Source: CAVUCH01 sp963739995 (GTDB taxonomy: Bacteria > Acidobacteriota > Vicinamibacteria > Vicinamibacterales > JAENWD01). From it: a stretch of DNA of 64,000 nt. The notes under the pieces are model-generated. The model worked only from the letters and a program-made list of their open reading frames with translations. It did no database searches and had not been told where the DNA came from. Shown here piece after piece: positions 25,545-33,354 of the stretch (position 1 is its first letter; each line of letters starts with the position of its first letter). Made by a program: the position numbers and the translations under genes. The DNA is taken from NCBI GenBank assembly GCA_963739995.1, contig CAVUCH010000004.1:446492-510491 (forward strand), written 5' to 3'.

Positions 25545-26023
25545 AATGTTTTCGGATTATTTAGGAAACTCGAACTCTTCTCCCCCGTCGGAATCCGTCT
25601 CGGCCTGTCAGACCTCGTCAGTTTCAGCGTGGCACCAGGCGTGGCGGGCACGAAAAGCGTGGCACGCAGCGTGGTGAACAGAGGTCTGAATCGCCAACGG
25701 GACTTCTACGTCTGAATCATGGTTCGCTGCGGGCCGATACGCATCCTGGTAGCTGTGGTTCGTTCAGATCGGGCTTCGCCTGGATGTCGTGAATCGCCGC
25801 GCGACACGCGCGCCGCAGCGATAGGTGGTCAGCCGCGTTAAGATTGCGGCAGGCTAAGCAGAGCCGATCCGGCTCATAACTGTAGGGCGGGTGTAGCTGC
25901 GCCGATTCGACTGCTCAAGAGCGGATCTGATATTGTGCCGCGCGATTGGGCCACTCGGCGTCCCTAGTCGTGGGACTCCAAAATGGAAATGCCGGATTCA
26001 ACCTGATCCGAAGGAGCAAGCAA
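25545..26023. other. intergenic region after the islands
   Basis: No gene is seen. CGTGGCA-type words repeat at about 25625-25676, similar to those after att copy 2. Confidence 0.45.
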
Positions 26024-26530
26024 ATGAAATCTCGTCTGCTGTTCGTTGCACAGCTTGCTGTTGCCGTCATGATGACCGCGAGCACGGCGCTCGCTGCACC
26101 GACCTCCAAAGCGACGCCCCTCAAGGGTAGCTGGGACTCGTCCGAAATCCCGACGTTTGTCCCGGCCCCGCCTCCCGACGCCGTCACAATGTACGTGGAC
26201 GGCGATGCCTCGGCAAACGCCACGCATCTCGGCAAGTACATCGCCAAGTTCGAGGCGACAGTTAACCTCGCATGCGGCTGCTCGGTGGGTGACACCGTTC
26301 ACTTCATCGCGGCGAATGGCGACAGCCTGTACGGTGTGGGAGCCGGATCTGGCGTCCCTTCTGACACGCCGGGCTACACTCTGGTCACGCAGTTCTATGC
26401 CATAACGGGCGGCACGGGCCGGTTCGCCGGCGCCACCGGCAACTTCACCGTGACACGGCTGGCCAACAACGCTACGGGGGTCAGCAAGGGATCATTCGAC
26501 GGAACGATCGTGCTGGCGCCTGACAAGTAA
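26024..26530 (+). CDS. secreted protein, possibly AOC-barrel/calycin-like
   Basis: A 168-residue protein from ATG 26024, with AAGGAG seven bases upstream. Residues 1-24 are a signal peptide (KSRLLFVAQLAVAVMMTASTALA). The mature part has repeated strands ending in GGTGRFAGATGNFTVTRL and GSFDGTIVL, a pattern seen in allene-oxide-cyclase-like barrels and related secreted proteins. A CGC pair (NLACGCSVGD) may form a disulfide or bind metal. No catalytic residue is recognised. It is followed immediately by kinase debris. Confidence 0.7.
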   Translation: MKSRLLFVAQLAVAVMMTASTALAAPTSKATPLKGSWDSSEIPTFVPAPPPDAVTMYVDGDASANATHLGKYIAKFEATVNLACGCSVGDTVHFIAANGDSLYGVGAGSGVPSDTPGYTLVTQFYAITGGTGRFAGATGNFTVTRLANNATGVSKGSFDGTIVLAPDK

Positions 26531-26721
26531 TCACCTCGAGCATTTGACGCAGGCGTGGTTCGAGGGGCCGGTGAAAAGCGGTGCCTTCGAGGGGCGCATC
26601 GCGGTCTCCGCGTACGCGGGCAGCGGCGCCATTAACTTTCGACGATTACGCAAGGTCCACGATCCCGATCGGGACGTTACCGATGCCGGCGTTCAACACG
26701 GCTGTAGGCGCTGCCATCCAA

Positions 26722-26865
26722 ATCACCCGATTTGACAGCCCCGCTGACCGTATCTGGGCTGATGACCTCAATCTCGCGGAGCCGTCGGTCTCCGGAACCA
26801 GAATGATGCTGCCCGTCGCTCAGGCGACCGGCAGCATCTGGATGCTCGACAACGTGGACAAGTGA
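26722..26865 (+). pseudogene. C-terminal remnant of a PD40 kinase
   Basis: Reads ITRFDSPADRIWADDLN...ATGSIWMLDNVDK-stop, which aligns throughout with the last 47 residues of the kinase ending at 33354 (THFDTPGLVISPDVS...TGNLWMLDNVDK). Nothing upstream belongs to a kinase, so only the tail survives. Its stop overlaps the ATG of the next decayed kinase. Confidence 0.7.
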
Positions 26866-27440
26866 TGGCGTTGCAGGCCGGTGCACGGCTCGGCCCGTAT
26901 GAGGTCCTCTCGCTGATCGGGGCCGGGGGGATGGGCGAGGTGTATCAGGCCCGCGATACGCGCCTCGACCGCAGAGTCGCAGTGAAGGTGCTCACACCGG
27001 AGGGGCTCGAGCGCGTCGGGGACGAGAGCAGCTGCACCTTCCTGCTCAATTGGCGCGAGGCCAGCTCCCAATAGGGGCAGATTGAGCAGCTCGCCCAACC
27101 TCGCGGCGAGGGCCAGCGCGGCGATGATGAGCCGTTGCAGGTGTGGCGAGGCCGCCTTCAAGAGGCGCTCCTCTTCGTCATCCGTCAGCCGACGACGACG
27201 TGAAGTTTCACGATCCTGCTTGAGTTCACTGCTTACATGTCGCCCGAGCAGGCACGCGGGCAGGAAGTGGATGCGCGGACAGACATCCGGTCGCTCGGTG
27301 TGATGCTCTACGAAATGACCGCCGGGCGCTCGCCGTTTGCAGGGCCGACCGGCACAGACATGCTCGCGGCGATTCTGGAGCGGGAACCCACACCACTAGC
27401 GCGGTTCCGCAACCAAGTCCTTGGCGTGAAGCGACGGCGG
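26865..27440 (+). pseudogene. decayed Ser/Thr kinase with internal replacement
   Basis: The start MALQAGARLGPYEVLSLIG and GAGGMGEVYQARDTRLDR match the kinase at 33354 almost exactly, then the frame stops at 27074. Kinase sequence resumes at about 27229 (AYMSPEQARGQEVDARTDIRSLGVMLYEM) and runs to about 27440 before losing similarity. The catalytic middle (HRD, DFG) is gone and 27085-27232 is occupied by an integrase fragment in the other orientation. It is clearly non-functional. Confidence 0.85.
27085..27232 (-). pseudogene. tyrosine integrase fragment inside the decayed kinase
   Basis: Minus-strand translation gives RRRRLTDDEEERLLKAASPHLQ then RLIIAALALAARLGELLNL, the region around the first catalytic arginine (RLGELL) of phage-type integrases. 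Only about 45 residues remain. It replaces the kinase catalytic core. Confidence 0.7.
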
Positions 27441-27465
27441 TCCGTGCAGCCGTGCGGAGGTCGAA

Positions 27466-28176
27466 ATGAAACAATCGCGTCGACGATTGCTGAAGGGGGC
27501 GGGCCTGATATGCCTGGGGCTGTCCTCCAGACAAGCGAGCGCTCAAGCCAAAAACCAGGGAGGCCGTCGTGACTCTCTGGTCCCCCGACAGTCGATCTGC
27601 AGGTGGCCGCCGGGGCAGAGCCCAGAAATTTCTGACGTGCCACTGACGACGGCTGAAATCAATCAACATGCTGAGTTCGTGCGCGCAGCGATTGGCCTGT
27701 CAGCCGCCGCTGAAAAACACTGCAATCATCCCTTCGGCGCAGTCCTGGTGCTGCCACAGGCAACCGGCAAGGGAAGAATAGTGATGAGGGCCGAGAATCG
27801 GGTTTTTACCGACAACGATCCGACTCAACATGCCGAATATCGGCTCGTCAGCGATGCCAGCAAGAGTCAGCATTTGAGCCGCGAACAACTCCGTCAGTGC
27901 ACGCTCTACACCAGTGCTGAACCGTGTGCCATGTGTTGTGGGGCGATGTTTTGGGCGGGTGTACGCAAAGTTGTATACGCCGCACCTCACGATACCTTCG
28001 GTGGTGCGACCTTTCGCGTTCCCAGTCGCGAAGTGTTCAAGTACGCGCAAGACGGCAATGACGTTACGGTGATTGGCCCGATCCTGGCCGAAGAGTCGAT
28101 TCCCATCGTCAAAACCTATTTCGAGAAGAAAGTCGTCGAGGAAGCCAACCGCTGTCGTATTGCTCACCAAATCTGA
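27466..28176 (+). CDS. Tat-exported nucleoside/guanine deaminase-like protein
   Basis: A 236-residue protein of the cytidine/deoxycytidylate deaminase fold. The zinc site is complete: H122 and E124 (QHAEYRLV) with C154 and C157 (PCAMCCGAMFWAGV), the pattern of guanine or nucleoside deaminases. The unusual feature is a Tat signal peptide (SRRRLLKGAGLICLGLSS, residues 4-21), which would export a normally cytosolic enzyme. ATG 27466 has GGAGG eight bases upstream. It begins inside the tail of the decayed kinase. It could scavenge extracellular bases or modify a small metabolite; the substrate is unknown. Confidence 0.85.
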   Translation: MKQSRRRLLKGAGLICLGLSSRQASAQAKNQGGRRDSLVPRQSICRWPPGQSPEISDVPLTTAEINQHAEFVRAAIGLSAAAEKHCNHPFGAVLVLPQATGKGRIVMRAENRVFTDNDPTQHAEYRLVSDASKSQHLSREQLRQCTLYTSAEPCAMCCGAMFWAGVRKVVYAAPHDTFGGATFRVPSREVFKYAQDGNDVTVIGPILAEESIPIVKTYFEKKVVEEANRCRIAHQI

Positions 28177-28483
28177 GACACGTTCAAACCGCACCAGGAG
28201 GGTGCTGGCACTTAACGGCAGCAGCGCGGAGCGAGGGCGGGAGCGCCGCGTCGGAGATCATGATTGTGATCACGACGGCCGATGGCGCAAGGTCCATCGC
28301 TTGGGGCGGGGCTCACTGCGGATGGGCTCGTGACGATGACGTGCGTTCAGCGACGTACGTCTCGGCGGCAACCGTACCCGGCCGCCTGCGGGGCGCAAGG
28401 CAGAACGCAGGGATTGGTCGGTTGGGCCGCTCGGCCGTTCCTCGGTCAAGGGTTCCGGCCGCTCATCCCGCCCGCCGTAACCC
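28177..28483. other. convergent intergenic region
   Basis: No gene or strong terminator is seen in these 307 bases between convergent genes. Confidence 0.4.
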
Positions 28484-28975
28484 TTACGGAGCCGGTGTCG
28501 GCATCGCAGTCGGCGGCGTGTCGCTGTTGTAGATGGCGTACGCGACCTTCCACGCGCCGCCGGTCCGCTTCATCACGACCGTGTACTTGCCAGCGTCATT
28601 CATGGGATGCTGCCCATCGGTGAGCGTCTGGCGGTACGTCCCCACCTCATAGCCGATATCACCGGACGCGTTGCTCTCGATCTTCGTCAGTGCGAACGAC
28701 TGCAACTTGGCGCTGCCGCCGAACTGCTTGGTGTAGTACTGCTCGATGGCCGCTCTCCCCTTCACCATCGGTTGGTTCGGCGGCATCTCGACCGCATCCT
28801 CGGTGTACAGCGCCGCAATGGCCTTTGCGTCAGCGGCCAGAGAGGCTTTGACGTACGCGTCACTGACTTTCGCGATATCAGCCCCTGCGGCCGGGGACTG
28901 CGCCTTCGGTGTCTGGTAGGCCAAGGCCACGCACACGAGTACGACCAGCACGAACGGTCCGTGAGGCTTCTGCAT
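28484..28975 (-). CDS. exported DUF4440/SnoaL-like (SgcJ-type) protein
   Basis: A 163-residue protein from ATG 28973-28975, with AAGGAG upstream. A signal peptide (GPFVLVVLVCVALAYQTPKAQS) precedes one SnoaL/DUF4440 cone fold: VSDAYVKASLAADAKAIAALYTED, PMVKGRAAIEQYYTKQFGG, and the closing strands KYTVVMKRTGGAWKVAYAIYNSD. Members bind small hydrophobic ligands or catalyse isomerisations; many are uncharacterised. No operon partner is evident. Confidence 0.85.
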   Translation of the reverse strand: MQKPHGPFVLVVLVCVALAYQTPKAQSPAAGADIAKVSDAYVKASLAADAKAIAALYTEDAVEMPPNQPMVKGRAAIEQYYTKQFGGSAKLQSFALTKIESNASGDIGYEVGTYRQTLTDGQHPMNDAGKYTVVMKRTGGAWKVAYAIYNSDTPPTAMPTPAP

Positions 28976-29414
28976 GACTGTGCTCCTTCAAGAGGTGGAA
29001 GTCGAACGGGCAGATTCTACAACCGGCAGGTGGCAGTATAGTTCAGGTTCTCGCCGCAGGCGTTCAGCCCGGAGAGGCATGCCGTCGTTGCGCGCTTTGC
29101 GTTTGCAAGATTTCGCAAGCGGTTCCGGAACAGGGGTCCACGACTGGCGGCGAACGGCCCATGGGCGGGACAGCCGACCCCGTTTTCAGCAGTGTGTGAT
29201 CAGACCGCGCGGTATTCTTGCGAACCGCAAGGACATCTACGACTCCACGCCATTCTCCTCCACCCGTACCCCGAAATGAGACGAATCGCCAGCGGTTTCG
29301 CCACCCGCGCCGAGAGCGCCCGGAAAAGTATCTCGGTCCATCGATCCGTGTTCGCCGCCTTCCCCCATGTCATTGTTTTCATGGAGCTTCATCCCGCAAT
29401 CGCTATCCCTCGAA
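28976..29414. other. stretch left of the insertion sequence
   Basis: No gene is supported. The last four bases (CGAA, 29411-29414) are the left target duplication of the IS. Confidence 0.45.
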
Positions 29415-30690
29415 GAAGTCGCTGAAAAACCGTCCATGACGAGCATCGAGACGCTGACGGACTTGAGTCGTCGGGTCACCATGCGTCCGCAGCATTGCGC
29501 CTGTGGTCCTCGCGCAGCCCGTGGACTCACGCATGCAGACACGTCGCCCTCATCAGGCCGCCTTGGGCAGCAGCTTCGGCAACCGGATCAGATTGAAGGC
29601 GGCGCTTGCGAAGACAAACAGCCAGTCGACCTTGGGCAGCCCGCGCAGTTTTACCTTGCGCATCCACGCGATGGTCTTCAGCCAGCCGAACGCCGGTTCG
29701 ATGCGCGGGCGGGCGTGCTGACTCTTGGCGTAGCCGTCATGACGCGTCGTGCGCCCGTCAATCGCGCTGCCGCCCGGTCGCGTGGCATTCTGCGTGACGT
29801 GGGGCGTCGTGTGCAGCTCGCGCATCAACCCCACGAAATCGCCCACGTCGTACGCCTTGTCGGCGCCGACCGTCCGCCGCCGCCCTGGCGCGCGCTGCCA
29901 CTGCGCCGACACCAGCAGCGTCGCCGCTTCCCGTTCGGCGTAGCCGTCCGCGACCGTCGCCATCGCATCGGCGATGAGGCCGTGACGGTTCTCGATCAGC
30001 AGGTGGCCGAGATAGGCCAACCGCGATTCGGCCCCGTTCGACTTGCGATACAACCGCGCGTCCGGGTCGGTCGTCGAGGCATGCGTGGCGTTCTTCCGCG
30101 CCTGCCCGCGAAAGTCGCGCCCGTCGCCGTCGGAGCCGCCGTCTTTCCGCTGAAAACTCTTCTGGCTCGCCCACGCCTCGATCAAGGTGCCATCGACCGT
30201 AAAGTGCTCGTCCGACATCAGGTCCTGCGCCCGGTCCACGACGCGGCGGAAGAAGCTGCGCGCGATCGCCTGATTCAGCAGCCGATCGCGGTTCTTGCTG
30301 AAGACCGTCGGCGCCCAAATCGGCTCGTCCATGTCCATCCCGACGAACCACCGGAAGAGCAGGTTGTAATCCAACTGCTCCATCAGCAGGCGCTCGCTGC
30401 GGATCGAGTAGAAGATTTGCAGCAACTGCGCCCGCAGCAAGCGCTCCGGCGGAATCGACGGGCGCCCGACGCGAGCATACAGGCCGTCAAATTCGCGCGA
30501 CATGTCCCGCAGGACCTCGTCGACCAGCGCTCGGATGGCACGCAACGGGTGGTCGGCTGGCACGCGCTGCTCCGCCGACACGTAACTGAACATCGCATCG
30601 GGCTGACGATCGTCTCCTCGCATGCGCGCCATAGTAGTACGCGACCGACGATCTGTCGATCCCTAAAACGAGGGGTTTTTCAGCAAGCTC
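29415..30690. mobile_element. complete IS5-type insertion sequence with 4-bp TSD
   Basis: A 1276-bp element. The left end GAAGTCGCTGAAAAACC (29415-29431) and right end, read outward-in, GAGCTTGCTGAAAAACC (30674-30690) match at 13 of 17 positions. CGAA flanks both sides (29411-29414 and 30691-30694) as a target duplication. One transposase gene fills it. The right-end sequence recurs alone at 50397-50415. Confidence 0.88.
29553..30632 (-). CDS. IS5-family DDE transposase
   Basis: A 359-residue transposase. The N-terminal DUF772 domain (VPADHPLRAIRALVDEVL, LLRAQLLQIFYSIRSERLLMEQL, LFRWFVGMDMDEPIWAPTVFSKNRDRL) is followed by a DDE_Tnp_1 catalytic region: first Asp in HFTVDGTLIEAWAS, second in RRTVGADKAYD, and Glu in RPRIEPAFGWLK. 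All three acidic residues are present and there is no stop, so it should be active. It occupies most of the IS. Confidence 0.93.
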   Translation of the reverse strand: MARMRGDDRQPDAMFSYVSAEQRVPADHPLRAIRALVDEVLRDMSREFDGLYARVGRPSIPPERLLRAQLLQIFYSIRSERLLMEQLDYNLLFRWFVGMDMDEPIWAPTVFSKNRDRLLNQAIARSFFRRVVDRAQDLMSDEHFTVDGTLIEAWASQKSFQRKDGGSDGDGRDFRGQARKNATHASTTDPDARLYRKSNGAESRLAYLGHLLIENRHGLIADAMATVADGYAEREAATLLVSAQWQRAPGRRRTVGADKAYDVGDFVGLMRELHTTPHVTQNATRPGGSAIDGRTTRHDGYAKSQHARPRIEPAFGWLKTIAWMRKVKLRGLPKVDWLFVFASAAFNLIRLPKLLPKAA

Positions 30691-30771
30691 CGAAACGTGT
30701 AGAGCACCCCACGTTCGTCAGCGTGCCCGAAAGATGCCGCACCATATGACACGACACGAGGCCCAACGTGT

Positions 30772-33354
30772 CTACTGCGTGTTGACGTGCGCCGGAAGCG
30801 AATGCTGCAGGACTGTGAAGAACTGGCGGAAGGATTCCATGACGAGGAACCGCTGCCCGTCCGGGGTGACGGAGTACTGGGACCAGCCCCATGTGGGCAC
30901 TAGATTTGTGGTGAACAGCGGTTTCGGCGTGTCGATCTCCAACGTCGGGATGGTCCGAATGGCCACACTCATGACCTGCCCGCCCAGCGTCATGAAGAAT
31001 AGCTCGCGACCATCCCGCCTCCAGTGCGGCTGCACGCCGCCCGCGACGGACACCTGCCGCTTCCCCGCGAAATCGGGGAAGGTCGCCACGTAGATCTCCA
31101 ACTGACCCGATTCTTCGCTGTTGTACGCCACCCAGTGGCCATCTGCCGACACGTGCGTTTCGTCAATCTCGACCGCTTGGGGAAGCCGGATGGCCGCCCC
31201 CGATCCAAACGCGGGTACCGCGACTGCGGGAGACGGCCCCTTGCAGATTAGGAGTTTCCCGTCGGCGGTCCAGTCATCGACGGTCATGCCGGTGGCACCC
31301 GTCACCGCCGCTTCGGATCCCGTCACCAGATTCTTCCGGAAGACACCCGTCCCCCATCTGCTGAATGCGAGGTGCTTCTCGTCCGGAGACCACGTTGGGT
31401 CCGCCACGATACCGGGGTCCTGAGTTAGACGCGAGAACACGCCCTTCGTTGAGTCCGCCATCCAGAGATCTGTGCTATTTGGATCCCCGCGTGCGACCGC
31501 CACACGCGCACCGCTGGGTGACAGGACCACCTGTCGGTACTCGGCCGGGTCGCCGAGGGTGCCCAGACGCGCGCCGCGCCGGTCGAACCACACGAGAGAC
31601 TTGAATTCGCTCTCGACGGAACGGTACGTGACCGTTCCGTTGCGGGAGACCGAAAACCGCATCGCCACGACGCCGTCGGCCACGGGGAACTCCGGTTCGC
31701 GAGCGTGTGGCTCTTCGGGACGCCACGCTCGTGCCATCAGGGTCCGTTGGCGCACGTACAGCAGATGACCCGAAGCATACCGAGCCGGGGCTGTAACCTC
31801 AGGCACAGGCTGCACATCCGTCGATCCGAGAGCGGCGACGAACAGTCTGGTTCGCGGACCGCGCACGAGGTACAGGAAGTGCTGGCCGTCCGGCAGGAAC
31901 GCTGGAGCAGCGTGGCCCTGTTCCTTTCGGGACCTATCAAGCCGCGTCGCGGCAGTCGCGGTTCCTCCTCCACCTAAACGTCGGATAGGGTCATCACCCT
32001 CATATTCCCCATTATCGAAGAGCACCACGCCCTGCTGGTTCATGGTCGCCCCGCGGGGGTGCAAAAAACCTCCCGCGTACCCCAACGTCACAACCCCGCC
32101 GCCATTGACATCGACCCGCCGGATCTGGTCCCCGACAGAGAACCCAATCGTGCGCCCGTCGGGAGACCAGAATGGTCCCATGGCTTCCTCGGTTCCGGGC
32201 AGGGGCCTCACGACCGAGGCGTCTAACGTCCGAACGTACAAGCGGCGGATGCCGTCGACCACACCTGCGAACACGACCGCGTGGCCATCGGGGGAAATCT
32301 CCGGCCCGTCTCCCCAATCGTGGAGGGACAACCGTGGCGGCAGGAGAATCTCGGTTCTACTCGGGGTCGGGGTGGCCGTTTCAGGACGGCGCGGGAGGAG
32401 TGATATCGCCGCGATGATCATCGCCGTTCCAGCGGCGGCCCACGGCATCCACTCCCTCCAGCGGGCGCGGCGGGGTGGCGCTGGGCTCAAGGCAGATCCC
32501 TGTTGGAGCACCCAGTCGAGCTGCATCTTCACGTCGTGAGCGGTTTGCCACCGGTCAGCCGGTTCCTTTGCGAGGCACCCCTGAACCACATGATCGAAAA
32601 CGGGTGGGGCCACGGGGGCCAGCGTCGAGACCGCCGGTACGTCGGCTTCGAGAATCTTTGCGATCAGACTCGCCTGCGTGGTGGCCTCGAACGCCCGTCG
32701 CCCGGTGGCCATCTCATGCAAGATGCTGCCGAGCGCGAAGATGTCGGTACGCGCATCCGCTGGCACACCCTGCACTTGTTCGGGTGCCATGTACTGCAGG
32801 GTGCCGATGATCGTGCCCTGTGCCGTGCCCGTTCCGGGCGCGGTCGCGAGCATCGAGAGTGCCTGCCCCGCCGCGCCGACGGTGTGCTTCGCGAGGCCGA
32901 AATCGAGCAGCTTGGTGCCCGCCGCTGTCAGCATGATGTTCGCGGGCTTCAGATCGCGGTGCACAATGCCGTGCCGGTGCGCTGTCTCAAGGGCGTCCGC
33001 GATCTCGATCCCGAAGCGGAGTAACTGTGCGAGCGGCAGCGGCCCGCGTTCGATACGTGCGGCGAGCGTCTCCCCTTCGAGCAGTTCGAGTACGAGGTAC
33101 TCGATGTCGTGCTCTCGCCCGATATCGTACAAGCCGCAGATGTGCGGGTGATTCAGCGCCGAGATCGCCTTCGCCTCGCGCTCGAAGCGTGCGCGGAACT
33201 CTGCGTCGCTCGCGAGCTCGGGCGCGAGCACCTTCACCGCGACCTTGCGGTCGAGACGCGTATCACGGGCCTGATACACCTCGCCCATGCCTCCAACCCC
33301 AATCAGCGAGAGGACTTCAAAGGGACCGAGCCGGGATCCGGCCTGCAACGCCAT
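30772..33354 (-). CDS. transmembrane Ser/Thr protein kinase with PD40 propeller
   Basis: An 860-residue kinase. The kinase domain has the loop GVGGMGEVYQARD, VAVKVL lysine, HRDLKPANIM, LDFGLAKH and YMAPEQVQG. A transmembrane helix (MPWAAAGTAMIIAAISLLP, about 300-320) leads to a PD40 propeller (GPFWSPDGRTIGFS, PTWSPDEKHLAFS, HWRRDGRELFFM). ATG 33352-33354 overlaps the stop of the upstream kinase (TGATG), so the two are translationally coupled. It ends about 80 bases right of the IS. No substrate is identifiable. Confidence 0.92.
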   Translation of the reverse strand: MALQAGSRLGPFEVLSLIGVGGMGEVYQARDTRLDRKVAVKVLAPELASDAEFRARFEREAKAISALNHPHICGLYDIGREHDIEYLVLELLEGETLAARIERGPLPLAQLLRFGIEIADALETAHRHGIVHRDLKPANIMLTAAGTKLLDFGLAKHTVGAAGQALSMLATAPGTGTAQGTIIGTLQYMAPEQVQGVPADARTDIFALGSILHEMATGRRAFEATTQASLIAKILEADVPAVSTLAPVAPPVFDHVVQGCLAKEPADRWQTAHDVKMQLDWVLQQGSALSPAPPRRARWREWMPWAAAGTAMIIAAISLLPRRPETATPTPSRTEILLPPRLSLHDWGDGPEISPDGHAVVFAGVVDGIRRLYVRTLDASVVRPLPGTEEAMGPFWSPDGRTIGFSVGDQIRRVDVNGGGVVTLGYAGGFLHPRGATMNQQGVVLFDNGEYEGDDPIRRLGGGGTATAATRLDRSRKEQGHAAPAFLPDGQHFLYLVRGPRTRLFVAALGSTDVQPVPEVTAPARYASGHLLYVRQRTLMARAWRPEEPHAREPEFPVADGVVAMRFSVSRNGTVTYRSVESEFKSLVWFDRRGARLGTLGDPAEYRQVVLSPSGARVAVARGDPNSTDLWMADSTKGVFSRLTQDPGIVADPTWSPDEKHLAFSRWGTGVFRKNLVTGSEAAVTGATGMTVDDWTADGKLLICKGPSPAVAVPAFGSGAAIRLPQAVEIDETHVSADGHWVAYNSEESGQLEIYVATFPDFAGKRQVSVAGGVQPHWRRDGRELFFMTLGGQVMSVAIRTIPTLEIDTPKPLFTTNLVPTWGWSQYSVTPDGQRFLVMESFRQFFTVLQHSLPAHVNTQ

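Noticed and set aside
29367..30749. A 460-codon plus-strand frame across the insertion sequence
   Set aside because: It is the antisense of the IS5-type transposase, which has the complete DDE motif set.
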